From NCBI GenBank assembly GCA_030432855.1, contig JAUILM010000090.1:1-11797 (forward strand): 11,797 nt of DNA, read 5' to 3'. Of this stretch, positions 6,196 to 11,797 are shown piece after piece. This stretch comes from Bacteroidia bacterium. GTDB taxonomy: Bacteria > Bacteroidota > Bacteroidia > Chitinophagales > Saprospiraceae. The notes beneath the pieces were generated by a model. That model made no database searches. It had not been told where the DNA came from and was given only the letters and a program-made list of their open reading frames with translations. A program made the position numbers and the translations under genes. Every line of letters starts with the position of its first letter. Position 1 is the first letter of the stretch.

Positions 6196-7281
6196 ATGGA
6201 AGTAATACGACTACACGCCGAAGAGCAATATGCAGAGGAGATAAAGGCACTAATAAAAGAGGACAAAGATGAAAAGCCAGCCAGCTGGCAAATGTCTCCA
6301 CAGCAGGTCTTGACTTATATCATGGGAGGCAAGACAAAGAAGGGAGTCACAATAGAGCCCAAATACTTTGGCCAGCGACGATTGGTAGAGCTCGCCATTG
6401 CGACATTACTCACTGATCGTGCCCTTCTCCTGATTGGTGTTCCGGGTACCGCTAAGTCCTGGCTATCTGAACATCTGGCGGCTGCCATTATGGGTGATTC
6501 ATCCTTGATGATTCAAGGTACTTCCGGCACATCAGAGGATGCCATACGCTATGGCTGGAACTATGCAAAACTTCTTCAGGAGGGCCCCAGTCAGGAAGCT
6601 CTGGTATCGAGCCCCGTTATTCGTGCTATGAATGCAGGTAAGCTGGTACGCATTGAAGAGCTGACACGAATTCCATCAGATATCCAGGATGCCTTAATTA
6701 CCGTCTTATCCGAAAAAAGTCTTCCTGTACCCGAGCTAAACATGGAAATAAGGGCCAGGAATGGATTCAACGTGATCGCAACTGCCAATGATCGGGATAA
6801 GGGTGTTCACGATCTGTCCAGTGCACTCCAGCGGCGATTCAATATTGTGCGACTGCCACTTCCTGTAGATCTTGAAGAAGAACTGAAAATTGTAAACTAT
6901 CGGGTGAAAGAACTGCAGGGATTCACATCGGCTCCAAAAAAAGTCATCAAGGAAGCAGATATCAAAAAACTGATTACTGTCTTCAGGGAGCTGCGAAGTG
7001 GGCAGTCAGAAGAAGGTGACATAAAAATCAAATCCCCAACCGCTACCCTGAGTACAGCCGAAGTAATATCAGCCGTAAATAGTAGTCAGACCATGGCTCA
7101 TTATTTTGGATACGACGATGCAAATAAGCCCATTGCAGAAAGTATAGTCAGTGCAGTTGTAAAGGATGCTACCAAAGATCAAATGATCCTGCAAGAGTAT
7201 CTCGAAACCGTCATGAAGTCCCGAAAAGGCTGGTCCAGTCTGTACAAATCGTGCAAGGAGGTACTGGATGGCAAAGGGTGA
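6196..7281 (+). CDS. yehL: MoxR-type AAA+ ATPase, YehL subfamily
   Basis: This AAA+ ATPase of about 361 residues belongs to the MoxR branch, whose members remodel or activate partner proteins, often together with VWA-domain proteins. Numbering from the GTG at 6190, the motifs are: Walker A GVPGTAKS (83-90); a MoxR-type insert TSGTSEDAIRYGWNY (111-125); Walker B with acidic residues EE at 156-157 (KLVRIEELTRIP, where most MoxR have DE); sensor 1 TAND (198-201); and an arginine-finger candidate in LQRRFN (213-218). The sensor-2 region reads KSPTATLSTAE (281-291) and lacks the usual arginine. The N-terminus RLHAEEQYAEE (7-17) and the SPQQVLTYIMGG segment (36-47) are typical of YehL. Two starts are possible: GTG at 6190, overlapping the previous stop as GTGA, or ATG at 6196, two bases after it. 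I prefer the ATG, and either implies translational coupling. Subfamily assignment is good; the biological target is unknown. Confidence 0.88.
   Translation: MEVIRLHAEEQYAEEIKALIKEDKDEKPASWQMSPQQVLTYIMGGKTKKGVTIEPKYFGQRRLVELAIATLLTDRALLLIGVPGTAKSWLSEHLAAAIMGDSSLMIQGTSGTSEDAIRYGWNYAKLLQEGPSQEALVSSPVIRAMNAGKLVRIEELTRIPSDIQDALITVLSEKSLPVPELNMEIRARNGFNVIATANDRDKGVHDLSSALQRRFNIVRLPLPVDLEEELKIVNYRVKELQGFTSAPKKVIKEADIKKLITVFRELRSGQSEEGDIKIKSPTATLSTAEVISAVNSSQTMAHYFGYDDANKPIAESIVSAVVKDATKDQMILQEYLETVMKSRKGWSSLYKSCKEVLDGKG
7255..7261 (+). promoter_or_regulatory. Strong Shine-Dalgarno for the DUF5682 gene
   Basis: AAGGAGG lies inside the end of the AAA+ gene, six bases before the ATG at 7268. It supports that start and suggests independent ribosome loading on the third gene despite the 14-bp overlap. 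Good Shine-Dalgarno sequences are uncommon in Bacteroidota and are not evident before the other genes here. Confidence 0.55.
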
Positions 7282-9469
7282 GGAAGTCAGAATATTTGGC
7301 ATCAGGCATCACGGAGCAGGATCAAGTCGTAATCTGCTGAATGCATTAGATGCTCTGCAGCCGGATCTGATTCTGATCGAGTGCCCGGTGGATGCACAGA
7401 TGCTGACACCCTATGTCATGCAAGACCTGCTTATCCCTCCGGTAGCGATCATGATCTGGGATAAAAATGACCTGACCAGGTATGCTTATTACCCCTTCAC
7501 TTCATTTTCTCCCGAATGGCAGGCCATGCAATTTGCGAAAAAGCATGATGTGCATGTCCGTTTCTTTGATCTACCACAAGGTATTTCGTTTGTACTTCCT
7601 GAAGGGGCTATCAAGACGGGTAAAATGCAAGCCCTTACCAATGATCCTTTCTCTTATATGGCTTCACTCGCCGGTTATGATGATCCCGAGCGCTGGTGGG
7701 ACAGTTTTATAGAGCAGGACCACGATGGATTTACGATTTTTGATACCATTCTGGAGATGATGACGGAGATGCGGGCTGCGACCTCTTATGAGAAATCATC
7801 AAATGCTGTCCGCGAAGCTTTCATGAGAAATGAAATCAGGTCAGCAATTCGGGAAGGATATCAAAAGATTGCTGTAGTATGTGGTGCCTGGCACGGCCCA
7901 GCACTGGCCATCTGGCAACAGCAGAAGACAGCGGAGGACAAGGCGCTAATCAGGGGTCATAAAAAAGTCCAAACCGCGTGCACCTGGGTTCCCTGGTCTT
8001 ATAATCGCATTGCCCGTCATACCGGATATGGTTCTGGAGTGATTTCTCCTTATTGGTATGAAGCCCTGTTTGAGGATCCGGATAAGGCCCTCTCCAAATG
8101 GATGAGCCGGGCCTCTCAAATCCTACAATCATTGGGACATGCAGTCTCTCCAGCGCACACAATCGACGCGACAAAACTAACGTTGGAACTTACCCGCATC
8201 AGAAACCGAAACCGTCCGGGTATCAACGAATTGTTTGACGCCATGTCTACCACCTTTTGCCAGGGAGATGAGAGCCTTATCGAAAGGATGCGTGTCAAGC
8301 TATTGGAGGGCGAAAACATTGGAAAAGTATCCGATCAGATCCCCATGGTACCTTTATATAAGGATCTGGAAGCGGCGATCAAGAAAGCCAGACTACAGAA
8401 AGACTGGAAAAATCAATCACTGATTGAAAAGCATCTGGATCTCCGCAAGCCTACACAGCTTTTGGCAAGTCGGCTACTACATCGCATGTTTCTGCTGGAA
8501 ATTCCCTGGGGTGTAGAACTCGAACCCGATCATAATCCGCTGGGAAACTTCCATGAATACTGGGAATTGCAATGGGTTCCCGATTTCGAGATTAAGATTA
8601 TTGAAGCCAGTATTTGGGGCAACACCATAGTGGAGGCCTGTCATAAGTACACGATGGACAAGATCAATGAGGAATCTCAGTTTAGTCAGCTAGGACAAGT
8701 GTTGTATACCGTCCTGCATGCAGACCTTCCGGATTTGATTGGTCCCGTAAGTGATCGCATACGGGATTTGGGCAATGTATCAGAAGATGTCCTGTTGCTC
8801 ATGCAGATCACACCTCCGCTGATCTGGTCCCTTCGATACGGAGATACCCCCCAGTTGAATACCTCTTCCGTAGAGGAACTACTGGATCAATTGCTGCCCC
8901 GTATCTGCATCCTGCTACCGGCAGCTGTGATTCAGGTGGCTGATGATCAATCCAAGCATTACTTCACAGCCATCTCCCAATTGCACCATGCTATCCAACT
9001 CATGGATCGTGATGACATTCTGAATCGCTGGATGGAGTGTCTCCAAAAAATTGCCTTCCAAAATCCCTGTAATGCTATCGTAAAGGGGATGGCACTGCGT
9101 TTCCTACTGGTCAAAGAAGTGGTGGAGGTGGATCAAATCTACCTGGAAATCGAATACCATCTTTCTACGATTGCGGATCCATTTTACCCGGCCTTGCTGC
9201 TGGAAGGCTTTCTGTATGGTGGAGGCTGGCTTCTAATACATAGATCGGCCCTCCGTGACATTGTCGATCAATGGATGAGCTCCCTTGACGATGACACTTT
9301 TATGAATTTCTTACCCATTCTACGTCGTACATTTTCCACTTTTACCTCCAGTGAAAAGGAGGTCATTTACGACTTGCTATTTGGTCGTGAAAAGCATATT
9401 AAAACATCTTTTTCAGTCGACACCGAACGTCAGGAAATTGCACGAAAAGGCCTGAATCGATTGCTGTAA
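7268..9469 (+). CDS. yehM: DUF5682 family protein, YehM-like, with TraB/Tiki-like N-terminal motifs
   Basis: This 733-residue soluble protein has no signal peptide or membrane helix. The N-terminus reads IFGIRHHGAGSSRNLLNAL, then QPDLILIECPVDA (31-43), and a second conserved block AVVCGAWHGPAL (202-213) closes the first domain. Together with the position after a YehL-type ATPase, this identifies the DUF5682/YehM family. The pattern GxxH (11-14), PD plus a Glu on a strand (E38), and a second GxxH (206-209) resembles the TraB/PrgY/Tiki and EreA/ChaN-like superfamily. A hydrolase- or metal-binding-like active site is therefore plausible, but this is my inference. The remainder (about 300-733) is mostly helical, with Leu-rich stretches that could bind partners. 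The gene overlaps the ATPase gene by 14 bp. Its TAA is immediately followed by the last codon of convergent scpA, so no VWA partner gene follows. Family call is good; the function is not known. Confidence 0.8.
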   Translation: MAKGEEVRIFGIRHHGAGSSRNLLNALDALQPDLILIECPVDAQMLTPYVMQDLLIPPVAIMIWDKNDLTRYAYYPFTSFSPEWQAMQFAKKHDVHVRFFDLPQGISFVLPEGAIKTGKMQALTNDPFSYMASLAGYDDPERWWDSFIEQDHDGFTIFDTILEMMTEMRAATSYEKSSNAVREAFMRNEIRSAIREGYQKIAVVCGAWHGPALAIWQQQKTAEDKALIRGHKKVQTACTWVPWSYNRIARHTGYGSGVISPYWYEALFEDPDKALSKWMSRASQILQSLGHAVSPAHTIDATKLTLELTRIRNRNRPGINELFDAMSTTFCQGDESLIERMRVKLLEGENIGKVSDQIPMVPLYKDLEAAIKKARLQKDWKNQSLIEKHLDLRKPTQLLASRLLHRMFLLEIPWGVELEPDHNPLGNFHEYWELQWVPDFEIKIIEASIWGNTIVEACHKYTMDKINEESQFSQLGQVLYTVLHADLPDLIGPVSDRIRDLGNVSEDVLLLMQITPPLIWSLRYGDTPQLNTSSVEELLDQLLPRICILLPAAVIQVADDQSKHYFTAISQLHHAIQLMDRDDILNRWMECLQKIAFQNPCNAIVKGMALRFLLVKEVVEVDQIYLEIEYHLSTIADPFYPALLLEGFLYGGGWLLIHRSALRDIVDQWMSSLDDDTFMNFLPILRRTFSTFTSSEKEVIYDLLFGREKHIKTSFSVDTERQEIARKGLNRLL

Positions 9470-10258
9470 TTACTCTTCTTCTCCAGATTCATCATCGGGA
9501 GACTCCACCTGATCAGGTACCGTAAGCCAAAAGTGATTGACACCTTCACCCTGCACAAGCTCAATTTTCTGCTGGCTGAGCAAATCCAGCATAGCCAGAA
9601 AGGTCACGATGGCATGGATTCGATTTTCCAGGGCCAGGAAGATATCTTCAAAAGCTGTCTTGCTTCCCCGTCTCACCTTGGACTTCAGATAGCTTTGCTG
9701 GTCCTGAATGGTATATTCATAGCGCGCGATTGTATGGGCAACCACTTTACGTTCACTCAATTGCTCCATTACCCGCTCGAAAGCCTTGAGTAGCTTGAAT
9801 AGTGTAATCGACTCCAGCTCAAGGTCGACAAGCGCCGTTTCAGCGATCTTCTTAAGTTCTTTGGTAGTGCCTCCCCTTCCAAACTTGTTGGCCCGGTCTT
9901 CCTCCTTTTCTCGGAACTGAGACAAGGTTTCCTTATACCGTTTGTACTCCAGAAGCTTCTGTACTAGCTCTTCGCGCGGATCTACCTCATTGCCTTCTTC
10001 ATCTACTACCTTACGGGGAAGGATCATTCTGGCTTTTATTCGCATTAGTGTCGCAGCCACAACAATGAATTCGCTGGCAAGATCGATATTGAGTGCTTCC
10101 ATATGGCGGATATATTCCAGGAAGTCATCGGTGATCTTAGCAATGGGAATATTATTAATATCCAGCTCGTCGCGTTCTATGAAAAACAATAACAGATCAA
10201 AAGGTCCCTCAAACTGAGGAATCTTAATGGTGTATGTGGTAAAATTTTGATCTGCCAT
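9470..10258 (-). CDS. scpA: Segregation and condensation protein A (kleisin)
   Basis: ScpA bridges the head of SMC with ScpB to form the bacterial condensin that compacts and helps segregate chromosomes. The protein has 262 residues, close to the usual 240-280. The N-terminal kleisin motif is clear: FEGPFDLLLFFIE (16-28), then LDINNIPIAKITDDFLEYI (32-50) and EFIVVAATLMRIKARMILP (63-81). A charged middle region follows (about 84-150), and a C-terminal winged-helix domain (about 200-247, FEDIFLALENRIHAIVTFLAMLDLL) should contact the SMC head. The acidic tail ends EESG-like (DDESGEEE). It starts at the ATG at 10258 with no clear Shine-Dalgarno. scpB and smc are not in this window. The gene stops exactly against the stop of the convergent yehM-like gene. 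Confidence 0.95.
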   Translation of the reverse strand: MADQNFTTYTIKIPQFEGPFDLLLFFIERDELDINNIPIAKITDDFLEYIRHMEALNIDLASEFIVVAATLMRIKARMILPRKVVDEEGNEVDPREELVQKLLEYKRYKETLSQFREKEEDRANKFGRGGTTKELKKIAETALVDLELESITLFKLLKAFERVMEQLSERKVVAHTIARYEYTIQDQQSYLKSKVRRGSKTAFEDIFLALENRIHAIVTFLAMLDLLSQQKIELVQGEGVNHFWLTVPDQVESPDDESGEEE

Positions 10259-10275
10259 GCTACCGAAACTGAGGT

Positions 10276-10311
10276 CAAAGCTACAAATTAACCATAAGTA
10301 ATTTTTACAAA
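10276..10311 (-). promoter_or_regulatory. Candidate Bacteroidota promoter for scpA
   Basis: On the minus strand TAGCTTTG (plus 10276-10283) matches the -7 consensus TAnnTTTG and lies 17 bases before the scpA ATG, giving a leader of about 12 bases. A TTTG (plus 10308-10311) lies 24 bases further upstream, slightly too far for an ideal -33 element. A near-match TTAATTTG (plus 10284-10291) lies 16 bases from the same TTTG. Confidence 0.35.
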
Positions 10312-10350
10312 CTACATTTACTGAATCATCCAGGTTTTAAATTGTTTTTA

Positions 10351-11061
10351 ATGGTCACTAATAAGACAGGCACCCTCTACCTTATCCCCACACCGCTTGG
10401 ACCTGACGCCATACATCCAATCCCCGGCTATGTCATTGAGCAGGTGAAAGACTGTACTTATTTCATAGTGGAGACATTGAAAACTGCCCGCCGACATATC
10501 AAAGCCATGGTGCGCGACAAGGACATTGATGTCTGCATCTTCAGTGAAATGAACAAGCACACTCCTCCGGAGGAATATGGTTTTTTTCTGGAGCCGGCAA
10601 AATCAGGTCACGACATCTGCCTCCTATCTGATGCCGGCAGTCCTACGATCGCAGATCCCGGAGCTCCCTTAGTTGCCCTGGCGCATCGTTTAGGTATACC
10701 GGTGGTGCCCATGGCAGGTCCTTCAGCTATTATGCTGGCGCTCATGGGATCGGGATTTAGTGGCCAGCAATTCACCTTTCATGGCTACTTGTCTCCCAAA
10801 AAAGACCGCATTAAATCAGAATTGAAAAACCTGGAACAGCGAGCACTTCGGGGAGAGACGCAGATTTTCATGGAGACACCATACCGAAATATGAAACTCC
10901 TGGAGATACTGACCGAAATCCTGCACCCAAAGACACAACTTTGCATTGCCTGTGATATCACGGCGAGTTCAGAATTTATCATGACCCGATCTGTAGTGTC
11001 CTGGAAAAAACAGCTTCCAGATCTGCATAAGCGTCCTTGCATATTTCTTATAGGAAGCTGA
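10351..11061 (+). CDS. RsmI-like SAM-dependent methyltransferase (tetrapyrrole methylase family), short form
   Basis: This 236-residue protein has the fold of RsmI, which 2'-O-methylates cytidine 1402 of 16S rRNA using S-adenosylmethionine. Visible motifs are TLYLIPTPLG (8-17), ETLKTARRHI (41-50), the SAM-binding loop SDAGSPTIADPG (93-104) and GPSAIMLALMGSG (123-135), followed by FHGYLSPK (143-150). The usual RsmI is about 270-290 residues with a small C-terminal domain; this one stops after the methylase core (CIFLIGS). It therefore resembles the compact RsmI paralogue widespread in Bacteroidota rather than canonical RsmI, and its target may differ. I chose the ATG at 10351; a TTG at 10342 would add three residues. 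It is divergent from scpA and converges on the hydrolase gene, with 11 bp between the stops. The methylase family is sure; rRNA as substrate is an inference. Confidence 0.85.
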   Translation: MVTNKTGTLYLIPTPLGPDAIHPIPGYVIEQVKDCTYFIVETLKTARRHIKAMVRDKDIDVCIFSEMNKHTPPEEYGFFLEPAKSGHDICLLSDAGSPTIADPGAPLVALAHRLGIPVVPMAGPSAIMLALMGSGFSGQQFTFHGYLSPKKDRIKSELKNLEQRALRGETQIFMETPYRNMKLLEILTEILHPKTQLCIACDITASSEFIMTRSVVSWKKQLPDLHKRPCIFLIGS

Positions 11062-11072
11062 GAGCCATACTA

Positions 11073-11797
11073 CTACCCTAACCACTTATCCAGCCATTCG
11101 AAGGCTTCCTTCTGCATCTGCTTATTAAACTTATGAGGACCATCATAAAATCTACAATCATATCGATCTCTGGCCCCGGCCTTTTCAAACACATCGCCCA
11201 GTATGGTATCTGCCCTTTGCATTTCCGAAAGTGTAAATAAGGTGTCATGATTATTATTTAGCACCATGGTAGGCAGGGGCGCCCGCAATCCATAGATTTC
11301 TGGAAAAGCAAGATAGCGCGAGATCAGTGGGATGTAAACCATCCATGTATGTGTGAAGCACTTATTCAGAATCAGGTCGGCCCATGTCGTCATCCAACCG
11401 GCACAGACTGATGCCTTAATCCTCGTATCCAAACCTCCCAGGTAGGCCGTACGCAAACCACCTCCGGAGAGCCCTACGCATCCCACGCGTTCCGTGTCTA
11501 CATCATCCCGACTACAGAGTATATCTAAGGCGGCCCGGTCTTCAGCCACAAAAACGCCCGGCCAGCACATACCTGCACTAAAGAGGGACTTTGCCATGAT
11601 GTGCTCATGCTCAGCTGCCCAGGTGTTATAAGCCCGGACATTATCAGGATCTTCCGGATTGTCATCGGTTCGGTCAGTCAACAAGGGTCCCCACTCGAAG
11701 CCATCTACATCCTGATACATGACTCTCCGGCTGCCGAACGTAAAGACATCATGCACAAGCACTACATATCCTTGTTTTGCTAGTTCGTTGGCCCAGG
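11073..11797 (-). CDS. Alpha/beta hydrolase (dienelactone hydrolase/acetyl esterase-like), 5' end outside the window
   Basis: The reading frame continues to the right edge (WANELAKQGYVVLVHDVFTFG precedes the first possible in-window start, a GTG at 11762). The N-terminus is thus missing and about 240 residues are visible. The LAKQGYVVLVHDVFTFG strand-loop is a typical hydrolase beta-strand with its oxyanion-side loop. The nucleophile elbow is GLSGGG (Ser codon near 11466-11468), the likely acid is Asp in NNNHDTLF (near 11244-11246), and the likely base is His in YDGPHKF (near 11133-11135). The triad therefore looks complete. The large insertion after the first strand (roughly 40 residues, rich in Asp and Pro, with RAYNTWAAEHEHIMAK) and the lid-like stretch after the elbow recall Abhydrolase_7/acetyl-xylan-esterase-like enzymes. 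Substrate cannot be told. Whether there is a signal peptide is unknown because the start is not in view. Confidence 0.8.
   Translation of the reverse strand, partial: WANELAKQGYVVLVHDVFTFGSRRVMYQDVDGFEWGPLLTDRTDDNPEDPDNVRAYNTWAAEHEHIMAKSLFSAGMCWPGVFVAEDRAALDILCSRDDVDTERVGCVGLSGGGLRTAYLGGLDTRIKASVCAGWMTTWADLILNKCFTHTWMVYIPLISRYLAFPEIYGLRAPLPTMVLNNNHDTLFTLSEMQRADTILGDVFEKAGARDRYDCRFYDGPHKFNKQMQKEAFEWLDKWLG

Noticed and set aside
1..11797. Mobile elements, CRISPR arrays, phage genes or toxin-antitoxin modules
   Set aside because: No transposase, integrase, spaced repeat array or small paired genes were seen on either strand.

Overview
The window looks like an ordinary chromosomal stretch of a member of the Bacteroidota (Bacteroidetes). 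The reasons are: atpD and atpC sit together as a two-gene unit away from the other ATP synthase genes; the AtpC protein is very short; the atpD promoter has the Bacteroidota form TTTG-N18-TAnnTTTG; Shine-Dalgarno sequences are mostly absent; and a compact RsmI-like methylase is present. A Saprospiria/Chitinophagia-type organism is only a guess. No mobile element, CRISPR array, tRNA or rRNA was seen.

Layout. Positions 2-265 (+) hold the 3' end of a DUF1232 (YkvA-type) small membrane protein. Positions 382-1680 (+) hold an M24B Xaa-Pro aminopeptidase with all five metal ligands. It runs tail to tail (8 bp overlap) into a minus-strand RskA-like anti-sigma factor (1673-2446) that has no sigma-factor gene beside it. 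A 277-base gap follows, then atpC (2724-2972) and atpD (2981-4501), both minus and driven by a good promoter at 4544-4573.

From 4679 to 9469 (+) lies the most interesting part, a tightly packed three-gene operon. It encodes a DUF5691 helical protein, a YehL-type MoxR AAA+ ATPase and a YehM-type DUF5682 protein. The genes are separated by 2 bp and then overlap by 14 bp, and a strong internal Shine-Dalgarno precedes the third. From general knowledge of these families, such genes usually sit with a VWA-domain gene (YehP) and a SWIM zinc-finger gene (YehQ). Both are missing here: the operon is bounded by the divergent atpDC promoter on one side and by scpA, abutting stop to stop, on the other. 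The N-terminus of the YehM-like protein carries motifs resembling the TraB/Tiki (EreA/ChaN-like) superfamily, suggesting a hydrolase-like module handled by the AAA+ partner. The function of this cassette is not established.

The rest is housekeeping and metabolic. scpA (9470-10258, minus) encodes the condensin kleisin. A short RsmI-like tetrapyrrole-methylase-family protein (10351-11061, plus) is divergent from it. The window ends in the C-terminal part of an alpha/beta hydrolase (minus, running off the right edge) with a visible Ser-Asp-His triad.
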